Positions 9,004-17,908 of a DNA stretch of 64,000 nt are shown in pieces. A model generated the notes under the pieces. The model was not told the origin of the DNA. It ran no database searches and worked only from the letters and a program-made list of their open reading frames with translations. Both the position numbers and the translations under genes were made by a program. Source of the stretch: an uncultured Collinsella sp. (GTDB lineage Bacteria; Actinomycetota; Coriobacteriia; Coriobacteriales; Coriobacteriaceae); the NCBI GenBank assembly GCA_902497025.1, contig CABVDJ010000004.1, positions 1 through 64,000 on the forward strand. Reading direction: 5' to 3'. Each line of letters begins with the position of its first letter. Position 1 is the first letter of the stretch.

Positions 9004-9037
9004 AAGGGGGCGGTCCAGACGGGCCGCCCCCTTTCTT
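9004..9037. terminator. bidirectional terminator between convergent genes
   Basis: GGGGGCGGTCC pairs with GGGCCGCCCCC around AGAC and is followed by TTTCTT. It separates the PHP gene from the convergent methyltransferase. Confidence 0.8.
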
Positions 9038-9061
9038 GTCTCGAAAATCTACCGGGGTGGA

Positions 9062-10510
9062 TTAGCGGCGCTCGAGGACCGCTACGGTTTCGGTGTGGTC
9101 GGTATGGGGGAACATGTCGACGGGCGTGATCTTGAGCAGGCGATAGCCTCCGTCGAGGAGCTGGTGCAGGTCGCGCTCTTGGGTCACAGGGTTGCAGCTG
9201 ATATAGGTGATGCGGCGCGGCTTGAGTGCGCAGGCGGCTTCGAGGAGCTCGGGGGTGGAGCCGGCGCGCGGCGGGTCGATGGAAAGGACATCGATCCGCT
9301 CGTTGTTGTCGGCGGCGTCCAGGATGTAATCGGTGGCGTCGTCGGCCATAAACCAAGCGCTGCGGGTGAGGCCGTTGAGCTCGGCATTGCGACGTGCGTC
9401 GGCAATGCCCGCCGGGTTGCGCTCCACGCCGAGCAGCATAATGCCGATGCCCTTGTCCTGGGCATCCTTCGCGGCGCACAGACCGATGGTGCCGCTACCA
9501 CAGTAAGCGTCCATAAGAATGTCACCCTGCTGCAGGTCCATGCCGTCAATCGCGAGCTGATAGAGCAACTCGGTCTGCTGCGGATTGGTCTGGTAGAACG
9601 CGGTGGGGGAGATATCGAACTCGCAGCCGAGCAGCTGGTCGCGCATGCATTCGGCGCCATAGACGATACGAGTCTCCTCACCCAAGATGGCATTGCCGGG
9701 GCGACCGTTGATGTTCTGAGCGACGGTGACGATATGCGGATCAAGCGCCGCGACGGCTTCAAAGAACTCCTGCGCATGCGGCAGGTCGCGCTGAGCGGTC
9801 ACGAGGGTGACCATAATCTGGTCGGTGCGCCAGCCGCAGCGAACGACGGCATAGCGAAGCAGCCCCAGATGCTTGTCTTCGTTAAAGGCGGGAATATGCA
9901 GACGTTCGGCCTCGCGAGCGATGCCGTTGAGAATCTGACGAGCGCCCGGCGCCTCGACAGGGCATTCAGGAACAGCAACGATTCTGTGTGTCCCACGTTC
10001 AAAAAAGCCGCAGCGGACAGCGCCCTCTTTGCCGGGAGCAAACGGAGTGGCAGCCTTATGACGAAAACCACGCGGCGCAGGATACTTGCCCGGGTCGCCC
10101 AAGGTAACACCCATACCGCGAATGGGGTCGACGGCGATGCCCTCGCGCTCACAAAGAGCGGCAAAAAGCTCCTCCATAGCAGCCTGCTTGGCGGCGAGCT
10201 GCTTCTTATAAGGACGATTGAGCGCCGTGCACCCACCACAAGCCCGCACGATGGAACAAGGCGACTTGGGATCCACGATCTTTCGCGCAGGCTGAGCCGA
10301 ATCCTTGCGTGAGTCCTTGGAACGAACGTGAGACGCTTTATCCCCGCCGTGACGAGAGCCAGAACGCTTGGTCTTAACCTTGCCTTTGGCCGACTTACCC
10401 TTCGCATCCTGAGATGGCTTGGATTTCTTAGAAGATTTTTTCTCCTCCGACCCCTCAGCCGCCTCGATCAAAGCACGACGAGCCTTACGCTCCGCACGAG
10501 ATTCTGCCAT
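9062..10510 (-). CDS. 23S rRNA/tRNA (uracil-5-)-methyltransferase, RlmD/TrmA family
   Basis: A SAM-dependent enzyme that methylates C5 of a uridine in RNA, most likely 23S rRNA. The 482-residue product has a SAM site (DAYCGSGTIGL), DPPRAG, and the catalytic-cysteine segment SCNP near the C-terminus. CSIVRACGGC near residues 85-94 supplies cysteines of the family's [4Fe-4S] site. Residues 1-80 are a Lys/Ser-rich low-complexity tail where many relatives carry a TRAM RNA-binding domain; the basic tail may replace it, which is inference. ATG 10510 is preferred because GGAG lies seven bases upstream; a GTG at 10522 is the alternative. Confidence 0.9.
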   Translation of the reverse strand: MAESRAERKARRALIEAAEGSEEKKSSKKSKPSQDAKGKSAKGKVKTKRSGSRHGGDKASHVRSKDSRKDSAQPARKIVDPKSPCSIVRACGGCTALNRPYKKQLAAKQAAMEELFAALCEREGIAVDPIRGMGVTLGDPGKYPAPRGFRHKAATPFAPGKEGAVRCGFFERGTHRIVAVPECPVEAPGARQILNGIAREAERLHIPAFNEDKHLGLLRYAVVRCGWRTDQIMVTLVTAQRDLPHAQEFFEAVAALDPHIVTVAQNINGRPGNAILGEETRIVYGAECMRDQLLGCEFDISPTAFYQTNPQQTELLYQLAIDGMDLQQGDILMDAYCGSGTIGLCAAKDAQDKGIGIMLLGVERNPAGIADARRNAELNGLTRSAWFMADDATDYILDAADNNERIDVLSIDPPRAGSTPELLEAACALKPRRITYISCNPVTQERDLHQLLDGGYRLLKITPVDMFPHTDHTETVAVLERR

Positions 10511-10617
10511 CAATAACTCCACTAATTCATGAATTTAAGCTGCAAGTATTGTACCGTTCCAAGCCAGCAGACGATATGCAAGCGGTTTATTCGTGTTAGT
10601 GATAAGCCCAACGACGT

Positions 10618-10754
10618 TTGCCCGCCGGGTGCCGGGGCAGGGGTTAAGTTTGTCGCGAGTTCCGCACGAACAGGAGAGCACTTAATGTGCTCTCCGTCGT
10701 GAGCAGGACTGTAGAGCAGCAAACTTAACCCCTGCCCCGGCACCCGGCGGGCAA
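10618..10754. repeat. nested palindrome, family A copy 1 (35-bp perfect arms)
   Basis: The arms 10618-10652 and 10720-10754 are perfectly complementary over 35 bp. Between them lies a 67-base core with an inner hairpin (GGAGAGCAC-TTAAT-GTGCTCTCC) and the core words TCGCGAGTTCCGCACG and GCAGGACTGTAGAGCAG. The core words recur at 46112-46236, 56778-56906 and 62079-62208, whereas the outer arms are unique. The rest of the 337-bp gap between the methyltransferase and the binding-protein gene holds only the operator-like dyads at 10776-10829. Confidence 0.85.
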
Positions 10755-10775
10755 GCCCTCCCTTGTACTCCATCT

Positions 10776-10829
10776 CACTAAAGTGTATGATTCTGAACGT
10801 TACATGACTCACTTTACCTAACTAAAGTG
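10776..10829. promoter_or_regulatory. operator-like dyads before the amino-acid ABC operon
   Basis: CACTAAAGTG is a self-complementary box at 10776-10785. CACTTTA-N6-TAAAGTG at 10810-10829 is a perfect 7-bp dyad that repeats the ACTAAAGTG half 44 bases downstream. A very similar dyad with the same spacing lies before the branched-chain aminotransferase at 44837-44854. The binding protein is unknown. Confidence 0.45.
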
Positions 10830-10847
10830 CCATCAAGGGGGAATACC

Positions 10848-11708
10848 ATGAATACCGATATGTCTCGTCGTCAATTTGTTGGTCTAGCCGGTTCGCTTGC
10901 CACGGTGCTTGGCCTCGGCCTGGTAGGCTGCGGCGGTGGTGCCGGCAAGGGCTCCGCTGCTGGCTCTGCCGCGGCCAAGGATGTGAAGGGCGCTGCGGAG
11001 TCCAAGAAGCTCGTGGTGGGCTTTGACAAGTCCTACCCTCCGTACGGCTTTGTGGGCGACGATGGCGAGTACGCCGGTTTTGACCTCGATCTGGCTAAGG
11101 CCGTTGCCGATAAGCAGGGCTGGGATGTCGATTACGAGGCCATCGATTGGGATGCCAAGGACACGCTGCTCAACTCCGGCGCCATCAACTGCATCTGGAA
11201 TGGCTTTACCATGGAGGGCCGCGAGGACGACTACACGTTCTCCGAGCCTTACATGCTCAACGAGCAGGTGCTCGTGGTCAAGAAGGACGCGGGTATCAAG
11301 AGCTGGGACGATCTTGCCGGCAAGACCGTGATTACCCAGACTGATTCCGCTGCGCAGGATGTGCTCGAGGGCGACCAGAAGGATCTGGCCGCGACGTTTG
11401 CCACGCTCGATACCATCGGCGAGTACAACACGGCGTTTATGCAGCTCGAGAGTGGTGCAGTCGATGCCGTTGCCTGTGACCTCTCGATCGCTCAGTATCA
11501 GCTTGCCGCCAAGCCCGATGCCTATACGCAGCTCGACAAGCCGCTGTCCAGCGAGCACTACGCCGTTGGCTTCAAGAAGGGCGACACCAAGTCCGCCGAT
11601 GCCGTGACCGAGTCGCTCAAGGCACTCTACGAGGATGGCACGGTCAAGGACCTCTGTGATAAATATGCAGATTACGGTCTATCCTTCGACAACTGGGTGC
11701 TCAAATAG
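10848..11708 (+). CDS. amino-acid ABC transporter substrate-binding lipoprotein
   Basis: An extracytoplasmic family-3 solute-binding protein for polar amino acids, delivering ligand to the adjacent permease and ATPase. It is 286 residues long. The N-terminus has a twin-arginine motif (SRRQFVG, residues 6-12), a hydrophobic stretch and a lipobox LVGC with C28, so it may be a Tat-exported lipoprotein. The mature part opens with KLVVGFDKSYPPYGF and has the GFDLDLAKAVA segment typical of glutamine/histidine/cystine binders. ATG 10848 has AAGGGGGA upstream. Ligand specificity is not readable. A hairpin separates it from the permease gene and may reduce downstream expression relative to the binding protein. 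Confidence 0.92.
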   Translation: MNTDMSRRQFVGLAGSLATVLGLGLVGCGGGAGKGSAAGSAAAKDVKGAAESKKLVVGFDKSYPPYGFVGDDGEYAGFDLDLAKAVADKQGWDVDYEAIDWDAKDTLLNSGAINCIWNGFTMEGREDDYTFSEPYMLNEQVLVVKKDAGIKSWDDLAGKTVITQTDSAAQDVLEGDQKDLAATFATLDTIGEYNTAFMQLESGAVDAVACDLSIAQYQLAAKPDAYTQLDKPLSSEHYAVGFKKGDTKSADAVTESLKALYEDGTVKDLCDKYADYGLSFDNWVLK

Positions 11709-11813
11709 CGGCTTTCCCAGGCACCCGATTTTGCCGTTCAAACCGTCGCTTGCGTACATTTAGTACGCGGCGCTCCTCTTTCACGGCAAACTCGGGCACC
11801 TGGAAAACCCGCT
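11707..11813. repeat. nested palindrome between binding protein and permease
   Basis: The 31-base arms 11707-11737 and 11783-11813 match at 26 positions. An inner hairpin GCGTAC-ATTTA-GTACGC lies in the centre. The left arm begins next to the stop codon of the binding-protein gene, and the right arm ends just before the TTG start of the permease. There is no T tract. It may act as a processing or stability element inside the operon. Confidence 0.8.
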
Positions 11814-11819
11814 TTAGCA

Positions 11820-12512
11820 TTGGGTTCGCTGTTCCGTTACTGTGAAAGAGAGCTTGGGTTGTCTATTCAGGTCATGATGCAGATGCTTGGCCAGGGGTTC
11901 TTGGTCAGCTTGCAGCTGTTTGTGCTGACGCTGCTGGGGTCGATTCCGCTGGGAATCCCCGTGGCGTTTATGCGCATGAGCAAAATTGCGCCGCTCCGCT
12001 GGATTGCGCGCATCTACATTTCGGTCATGCGCGGTACGCCGCTCATGTTGCAGATGTTTGCCATCTACTTTGCCCCGTACTACGTGTTTGGCATTTCGCT
12101 CACGCCCGATTCCAAGTGGACGGCGTGCGTCGTGGCGTTCATCATCAACTACGCCGGTTACTTTGCCGAGATCTATCGCTCGGGCTTGCAGTCCATTCCG
12201 CGCGGTCAATACGAGGCTGCCGAGGTGCTGGGCTACTCGCGCATGCAGACGTTTCTGTATATCGTGATGCCGCAGGTCGCCAAGCGCATTTTGCCGGCGA
12301 TGGGCAACGAGATCATCACACTGGTCAAAGACACGTCGCTGGCGTTTGCCATTGGCGTGGGGGAGATGTTCTCGACGGCCAAGGCACTGGTCGCCTCGCA
12401 GGTGAGCATGGTGCCGTTTGCAATCGCGGCGCTGATTTACTGGGTCTTTAACTTTGTGGTCGAGATGCTGCTGGGCGCCGCCGAAAAGAAGCTGGACTAT
12501 TATCATGACTAA
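11820..12512 (+). CDS. amino-acid ABC transporter permease
   Basis: An inner-membrane permease of the HisMQ/GlnP type, about 230 residues with roughly five transmembrane segments. The EAA loop is visible as EAAEVLGYSRMQTFLYIVMPQ, which docks the ATPase. The start is uncertain. The frame opens at TTG 11820, right after the palindrome, with no good ribosome-binding site; ATG 11874 (MMQMLGQGFLVSL) matches the usual family N-terminus and may be the true start. The gene overlaps the ATPase gene by eight bases, so translation is coupled. Confidence 0.88.
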   Translation: MGSLFRYCERELGLSIQVMMQMLGQGFLVSLQLFVLTLLGSIPLGIPVAFMRMSKIAPLRWIARIYISVMRGTPLMLQMFAIYFAPYYVFGISLTPDSKWTACVVAFIINYAGYFAEIYRSGLQSIPRGQYEAAEVLGYSRMQTFLYIVMPQVAKRILPAMGNEIITLVKDTSLAFAIGVGEMFSTAKALVASQVSMVPFAIAALIYWVFNFVVEMLLGAAEKKLDYYHD

Positions 12513-13269
12513 CTCAGTGATGAAAATCGAAAGCGCGCGCAAGGCGTTTGGCGGCAATGAGGTGCTCAAGGATATCTCACTCGAGGTCAAGCGCGGTGAG
12601 GTCGTGGCGATTATCGGGCCTTCGGGCGGCGGTAAGTCCACGCTGCTGCGCTGTGCCACGCTGCTCGAGACGCTCGACGGCGGCTCGCTCTCGTTTGGCG
12701 ACCTTGCCGTCGCGACGGATGCGGGTTCGGGCGCGATGTACGCAAAGGGCGATGTACCTAAACAGGCGCGCTCGCGGTTCGGTCTGGTGTTTCAGAACTA
12801 CAATCTGTTCCCGCACTATACCGTGATGAAAAACATCACCGATGCACCGATCCGCGTGCTTAGGCGTCCGCGCGAGCAGGCGGAGGCCCGCGCACACGAG
12901 CTTATTGCACAGATGGGGCTTACGGGTAACGAGAACAAGGTACCCTGCGAGCTTTCGGGCGGTCAGCAGCAGCGCGTGAGTATTGCCCGCGCCCTGGCGC
13001 TCGACCCGGAAATCTTGTTCTTTGATGAGCCGACCTCGGCGCTCGATCCAGAGCTGACGGCTGAGGTGCTGCGCGTCATCAAGGATTTGGCCGCGCAGAA
13101 TATGACGATGGTGATCGTGACGCACGCGATGCAGTTTGCCCGCGACGTTGCCGACCGCGTGGTCTTTATGGATGGCGGTCGTATTGTCGAGGAGGGTCCT
13201 GCCGAGCAGGTTATCGATCATCCGCGCGAGCAGCGTACACGCGAGTTCTTGAGCCGTATCGAGGGATAG
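12505..13269 (+). CDS. amino-acid ABC transporter ATP-binding protein
   Basis: The cytoplasmic ATPase that powers the polar amino-acid importer. The 254-residue product has Walker A GPSGGGKST, the signature LSGGQQQR, Walker B ILFFDEPTSALDPEL and the switch histidine in IVTHAMQFA. An insert between the A-loop and Q-loop (about residues 70-95) is slightly longer than in GlnQ. ATG 12505 overlaps the permease stop; a second ATG at 12520 is possible. A strong terminator follows, which closes a three-gene operon. Confidence 0.92.
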   Translation: MTNSVMKIESARKAFGGNEVLKDISLEVKRGEVVAIIGPSGGGKSTLLRCATLLETLDGGSLSFGDLAVATDAGSGAMYAKGDVPKQARSRFGLVFQNYNLFPHYTVMKNITDAPIRVLRRPREQAEARAHELIAQMGLTGNENKVPCELSGGQQQRVSIARALALDPEILFFDEPTSALDPELTAEVLRVIKDLAAQNMTMVIVTHAMQFARDVADRVVFMDGGRIVEEGPAEQVIDHPREQRTREFLSRIEG

Positions 13270-13302
13270 GCTCAGCTATTTGCTCAACTATTTATTGAGG
13301 TG

Positions 13303-13339
13303 AAACCGCCGCAGGTCTTATGATCTGTGGCGGTTTTTT
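13303..13339 (+). terminator. terminator of the amino-acid ABC operon
   Basis: AAACCGCCGCAGGTC pairs with GATCTGTGGCGGTTT with small mismatches, around a TTAT loop and followed by a T run. Confidence 0.85.
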
Positions 13340-13575
13340 GCATCCGCGGGGTTCAATAATCGCCTCGCATGCGTTCTCCTTCCTCTCGCCGCCTGTATCC
13401 ATACGTGCGCCGAAAGGTGTGCATGGACAGTCGCCCGTGAGGGTAGGGTGATGGCATAGGACATTTGGAGGGTGAGTCGGCTCGGCTGCCGACCATGCTG
13501 CTCCCGGGACGGCACCGACCGCGAACTCTCCCCGTTGGCGTCGCGCATTGCGCGCGGCCCTGCAAGGAGGTCATC
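13340..13575 (+). other. long GC-rich leader before the EF-G-like gene
   Basis: About 236 bases without a supported gene. It contains a small hairpin (GTCGGC-TCG-GCTGCCGAC, near 13473-13491) and ends in the AAGGAGG that serves the next gene. I see no known riboswitch or ribosomal leader, and the open frame running through it from 13465 has no ribosome-binding site of its own. Confidence 0.4.
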
Positions 13576-15651
13576 ATGGGTGCTCCCAAGACCGGTAACG
13601 TAAGGAACGTGGTGCTCGTAGGCCAAGGCGGGGTGGGCAAGACTTCACTCGCCGAGGCCATGCTCCACCTTTCCGGTAAGACCGCCCGCCTGGGCGGCCA
13701 CGACGGCACCAAGCCCACGCTCGACTATGACCCCGAAGAGGTCAAGCGTTCGTTCTCCATCTCGACGACCATTGCGCCGATCGACTGGAAGGGCGCGCGC
13801 ATCAACGTGCTCGATGCCCCGTGCTACCCCGATTTTATCGGCGACGCCTTTGCCGCGATGAGCGTCTGCGAGACGGCTCTGTTTGTGGTCGACGCCGAGG
13901 CCGGCCCGCAGCCTACGACGGTTAAGCTCTGGTATGCGGCGGAGGACCTGCGCCTGGCGCGTGCGGTGTTCGTGAACCGCCTGTCGCGCTCCGAGGCCAG
14001 CTTTACGACCACCATGGACCTGCTGCAGGAGCGCTTTGGTACACGCTTGGGCGCCGTGACCCTGGGCTGGGGCGAGGGCGAGGACTTTGACGGCATCATC
14101 GACCTCGTGCGCATGAAGGCGCGCCATTGCAACGGCACCGAGGCCGTTGAGTCGGAGATTCCCGAGGAGTATCGTGCCCAGGCCGAGGAGGCCCATGACC
14201 ATCTGTGCGAGCTCGTTGCCGAGGCCGACGATGAGCTGATGATGAAGTACCTGGAAGGCGAGGAGACGCTGACGCAGGAGGAGCTTGAAGGCCTGCTGTC
14301 AAAGGCGATCGCCGAGCGCATCTTTGTGCCGGTCTTTGCGGGCGATTGCATTAAGGAGCAGGGCGTCAACTCACTGATGGACGACATCGCCACATACTTC
14401 CCAGCGCCGACGGACTACGGCGAGATGCCGCTCATCGACGGTGATTCGCTTAAGATCTCGAGCGACGATGACCGCCCGGTGGCGTTTGTGTTTAAGACGC
14501 TGGCCGATCCGCAGCAGGGCCGCATCAGCTTTATCAAGGTGCTGACGGGTACGCTTGAGCCGGGTCTTGAGCTGGTCAATGCACGTACCCGCAAGAGCGA
14601 TCGTCTGGCTCACCTGTATGTGATGTGCGGCCGCGACATGACCGAGGTCGGTCACGCCTATGCCGGCGACATTATCGTGGCGCCCAAGTTGGCGGCAGAG
14701 ACGGGTGACACGCTCTCCATTACCGGTAAGGTCGAGGCGGCGGCGTTTAAGTTCCCCAACTCGCAATACCGCATTGCCATCGAGGCCGAGAACCGCGGCG
14801 ACGAAGAGAAGCTCTACACGTTTATCGAGAAGGCGTGCAAGGCTGATCCGACCATGAGTATCGATCGTGACGAGGAGACGGGCCAGACTATCATCTCCGC
14901 CGTGGGCGAGGCGCAGGTTTCGGTGCTGCTCAATCGCCTTGAGGACCGTACCAAGGTCGTGGCCAAGAGCGTGCCGATCCGCATTCCGTATCGCGAGACC
15001 ATCCGCCGCACGGCAAGTGCTCAGGGCCGCCACAAGAAGCAGACTGGCGGTGCCGGTCAGTATGGCGACTGCTGGCTGCGCGTTGAGCCGCTCATCGGGC
15101 CCGACGGCACGAGCGATGGCTATGAGTTTGTGGACGAGGTCGTGGGCGGCCGCATTCCGCGCTCGCTGATCCCCGCCGTGGACAAGGGCGTCCAGGAGAC
15201 CATGAAGGACGGCATCATTGCCGGCTACCCGCTCACGGGCATTCGCGTGGCTGTGTACGACGGCTCGTATCACAGCGTCGACTCCAACGAGATGGCGTTC
15301 CGCGCGGCAGCTCGCATCGGCCTGCGCAAGGCATGTGCCGATGCCGACCCGGTGGTGCTGGAGCCCATCGAGGAAATCACGGTGACGATCCCCGAGAGCT
15401 ACGCCGGCGCCGTGATGGGCGACATCTCGGCCTCGCGCGGTCGCGTGACGGGCATGGAGACCGATGAGCGCGGCGATACCGTGGTTATCGCGCAGGCGCC
15501 GCTGGCCGAGCTGACGGATTACTCGACGCGTCTGCGCTCTATCACGCGCGGCACGGGCGACTTTACCATGAAGCCCGCCGGCTACGAGCAGGTGCCTTAT
15601 GACGTTCAGGCCAAGCTGGTCGAGCGCTATGAGGAGGGCCGCGCCAAGTAG
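13576..15651 (+). CDS. EF-G-like translation factor with degenerate GTPase motifs
   Basis: A 691-residue paralogue of elongation factor G that keeps all five domains: a G domain (1-270), a domain II beta-barrel (about 310-390), then domains III-V with the GGAGQYGD and GIPRSLIPAVDKG-like segments of domain IV. The P-loop GQGGVGKTS is intact. G3, normally DTPG, reads DAPC, and G4, normally NKxD, reads NRLS, so guanine recognition may be altered. EF-G-like proteins of unknown role are widespread in actinobacteria. AAGGAGG precedes ATG 13576. It is monocistronic, with a terminator after it. It is unlikely to be the main translocase, because its motifs diverge. Confidence 0.88.
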   Translation: MGAPKTGNVRNVVLVGQGGVGKTSLAEAMLHLSGKTARLGGHDGTKPTLDYDPEEVKRSFSISTTIAPIDWKGARINVLDAPCYPDFIGDAFAAMSVCETALFVVDAEAGPQPTTVKLWYAAEDLRLARAVFVNRLSRSEASFTTTMDLLQERFGTRLGAVTLGWGEGEDFDGIIDLVRMKARHCNGTEAVESEIPEEYRAQAEEAHDHLCELVAEADDELMMKYLEGEETLTQEELEGLLSKAIAERIFVPVFAGDCIKEQGVNSLMDDIATYFPAPTDYGEMPLIDGDSLKISSDDDRPVAFVFKTLADPQQGRISFIKVLTGTLEPGLELVNARTRKSDRLAHLYVMCGRDMTEVGHAYAGDIIVAPKLAAETGDTLSITGKVEAAAFKFPNSQYRIAIEAENRGDEEKLYTFIEKACKADPTMSIDRDEETGQTIISAVGEAQVSVLLNRLEDRTKVVAKSVPIRIPYRETIRRTASAQGRHKKQTGGAGQYGDCWLRVEPLIGPDGTSDGYEFVDEVVGGRIPRSLIPAVDKGVQETMKDGIIAGYPLTGIRVAVYDGSYHSVDSNEMAFRAAARIGLRKACADADPVVLEPIEEITVTIPESYAGAVMGDISASRGRVTGMETDERGDTVVIAQAPLAELTDYSTRLRSITRGTGDFTMKPAGYEQVPYDVQAKLVERYEEGRAK

Positions 15652-15685
15652 CGTGGGGCGTTGCCTGTAACATACGCGCCGATGC

Positions 15686-15721
15686 AAGGGCCGCTCTGGG
15701 CAATCCGGGGCGGCCCTTTTT
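15686..15721. terminator. terminator after the EF-G-like gene
   Basis: AAGGGCCGCTCTGG pairs imperfectly with CCGGGGCGGCCCTT around a short loop and is followed by T5. It can also serve the convergent nuclease gene. Confidence 0.75.
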
Positions 15722-15780
15722 GATCCCTGGGGGACGGAGGAAAACGGATCATGTTAGGTTTTCGGGCAGCTTGGTCGGTC

Positions 15781-16767
15781 CTAGTCTCCCGAGGCTTGAT
15801 TGCGGCCGGTGGCGTAGTCGATCTGCACGTGCGGCTGCAGGTTGTAGCAATATGCGTGGAAGCAGAGGGTCTTGCCGTGGTCCTCGACCGATTGCGCCTC
15901 AAGGCGCACGCCGCGGCAGACGAGCTCCTCTTCGTTATACATGGGTGTGACGCGATAGAGTACGTGGTTACCCGTGTCGCGGATATAGTCGAGAATTTGT
16001 TCCTCAAACGGCAACATGCCCGTTTCGTTGAGGTAGCGCGTGCCGGTGAGGAGGTTCTTGCGGTTGGCGTTTTCGCCGCAGAGCGACCAGGCGATAAGGT
16101 GGCAGCGGTTGTAGAGGCTCTGGCCCGGAATAAAGTCGTAGCGTTGCTGGTGCCATCCGGCGGGGTGGATGCGCGAGATATCGCCGCGCTCGCCTTGGCC
16201 GAGCGATTCGGGACCCACGCAGGCGAGTGCCTTGCGGGTGCGGCCCAGGCTGTCGAGCTTGGAGAATTTCTTAAAGCAGCCCTCTTCTGTAGCGCGCTCG
16301 TATTCATCGAGCGTGAATGATGGTGTGCCGAGCGGGTGCGTGCTGTCGGCGCGCAGGGCAACATAGGGGTTACCCGCGTAGTCGGGAACGCTGCTGAGGT
16401 ATACGCCGCGGGCGCGGTTGAGGTCGGGGTTTTCCACCTCGTCGATGGGGGTGGCGGCGCTATCCGCGGAGGCAACGTTGCCGTTGGTGTTGGTCGCGGT
16501 GGATTCGGAGCCATCGCCAGAGTCTTGGCTATTTTGAGAGTCCGAGGAGCTCGCTGTTCCCGATTCGAGCCGGGCGACTAGGTCCGCCTCGTCGTCGGTG
16601 CGGCTGGGGCTCTCGTTTTGCTTTTCGGCCAGGGCCGCTGCCTGCTCATCACTTTGCGGCGACAGCAGCTTGGGCGCCTCGTCGAGCGATCCTGTGAACA
16701 GCGCAAACCCAAGCACCACGGCGGTGCCGATGGAAAGTACTTGCTTGTAGGCGGACTTGCGCGACAT
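15781..16767 (-). CDS. secreted or membrane-anchored DNA/RNA non-specific endonuclease
   Basis: A 328-residue nuclease with an N-terminal hydrophobic segment at about 10-27 that acts as an anchor or signal. A Ser/Asp/Glu-rich linker follows at about 40-105, then the catalytic domain. The core NRCHLIAW, then ENANRKNLLTGTRYLN and GMLPFE, matches the beta-beta-alpha metal nuclease family of Gram-positive DNA-entry nucleases, where the histidine is the general base and the Asn binds the metal ion. Likely roles are nutrient nucleic-acid degradation or DNA uptake; no competence genes are nearby, so the second is not supported. GGCTCCTG/CAGGAGCC complementary words lie just upstream of its start. 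Confidence 0.87.
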   Translation of the reverse strand: MSRKSAYKQVLSIGTAVVLGFALFTGSLDEAPKLLSPQSDEQAAALAEKQNESPSRTDDEADLVARLESGTASSSDSQNSQDSGDGSESTATNTNGNVASADSAATPIDEVENPDLNRARGVYLSSVPDYAGNPYVALRADSTHPLGTPSFTLDEYERATEEGCFKKFSKLDSLGRTRKALACVGPESLGQGERGDISRIHPAGWHQQRYDFIPGQSLYNRCHLIAWSLCGENANRKNLLTGTRYLNETGMLPFEEQILDYIRDTGNHVLYRVTPMYNEEELVCRGVRLEAQSVEDHGKTLCFHAYCYNLQPHVQIDYATGRNQASGD

Positions 16768-16897
16768 GGAGGCTCCTGGATGGACGGCTGGGAATCTACC
16801 AGTCTAGCAGGAGCCGACGGGGGCCGTTCTGTCGAACAAATACTTAAGATTTGGGACAAACGCTACGGATCCATTTGCCCCCATGTTGGGCTTATGG

Positions 16898-17908
16898 CTA
16901 GATTGAGGTGGAGCCGAGCCAATTGAGTTTACATTCGAGAATGCGCTGCTCACCGGGCGTGCTGCTGCCATCGAGTAGCGCGAGGAGCATCTCGGCCGCC
17001 TCCCTGCCTTCCTGGTCGACGGGCTCGATGATGGTGGAGACGGTCGGCGTGGTGAGGTTGGTCCAGTCTTCGCAGTTGAGTCCCAAAAGACCGATTTGCT
17101 GCGGAAGTAGATGGGCCATGGGCTGGAGAGCCTTGTAGACACGGGGAAGTGCCCACTGATTTTGCACGAAGATAAGGGTTCGCTTGGCGGGGTTGAGCTT
17201 GTATTTGAAGTACTCGGTAAGCTCACTGACCGACGGCTTGTTGTGGTCGATGGGAATCGCTTTGTAGAGCTGTCCGTTCGCTGCCAGTGCCTCGGCATAT
17301 CCCTGAAAACGCTCCATGCGGGTGCGCATTTCGGTCATATTGGCGGCAATGGAGAAAAAGTCCTCGTAGCCGGCATCGAGAAGCGCCTGCGTGGCGTTGT
17401 ACACACCGTCGTAAAGGTTGGTTTTGATCCAGCTGGTACCTGGGCTATAGATGGCCGCATCGAAAAAGACGACCGGCTTGCCGGCGCGTCTAATGCGGTC
17501 GTGCACGGCTTTGAAGTTTGCCGTGGGCTGGATGATAAAGCCATCGACGCCCAGCGAGAGCATTTTGTCGACATACATGAGCTCGGTCTCGGGGTCGAAA
17601 TTGCTGGTGCAAACGACCGTCTGGTAGCCTGCGGGGAGCATGACCTGCTCCATGCCGTTGAGGACGAGGCCCGCCCACTTGTTGGTGTTATCCAAAATGA
17701 TGATGGCAATGACGTGGGTCTGCTTGCCGGTGAGCGTTTGCGCTTGGGCGTTGGGAACGTATCCGAGTTCCTTGATGACGCGCGCAATCTTTGCCTGCGT
17801 CTTCTCGCTAAGCTTTTCTCGTTTGTCGTTGAGGTAATACGAGACGCTTGCCGTCGAGGTTCCCGCCTCTCGAGCGACGTCTGCGATCGTAACGCGCTGT
17901 TTTGCCAC
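16898..17908 (-). CDS. LacI-family transcriptional regulator of the adjacent sugar operon
   Basis: A 336-residue DNA-binding repressor with an N-terminal helix-turn-helix and hinge (VTIADVAREAGTSTASVSYYLN, shown in the first 25 residues) and a periplasmic-binding-like effector domain. It starts at GTG 17908 because AAGGAG lies six bases upstream; the longer frame to 17944 has none. It is divergent from the PTS operon at 18324-24320, and the 415-bp gap holds a LacI-type palindrome. It is therefore the likely local regulator, responding to a sugar or sugar phosphate not identifiable from sequence. Confidence 0.9.
   Translation of the reverse strand: MAKQRVTIADVAREAGTSTASVSYYLNDKREKLSEKTQAKIARVIKELGYVPNAQAQTLTGKQTHVIAIIILDNTNKWAGLVLNGMEQVMLPAGYQTVVCTSNFDPETELMYVDKMLSLGVDGFIIQPTANFKAVHDRIRRAGKPVVFFDAAIYSPGTSWIKTNLYDGVYNATQALLDAGYEDFFSIAANMTEMRTRMERFQGYAEALAANGQLYKAIPIDHNKPSVSELTEYFKYKLNPAKRTLIFVQNQWALPRVYKALQPMAHLLPQQIGLLGLNCEDWTNLTTPTVSTIIEPVDQEGREAAEMLLALLDGSSTPGEQRILECKLNWLGSTSI

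Noticed and set aside
10522..10812. Minus-strand small gene upstream of the methyltransferase
   Set aside because: It translates the arms and core of the family A palindrome and has no recognisable features.
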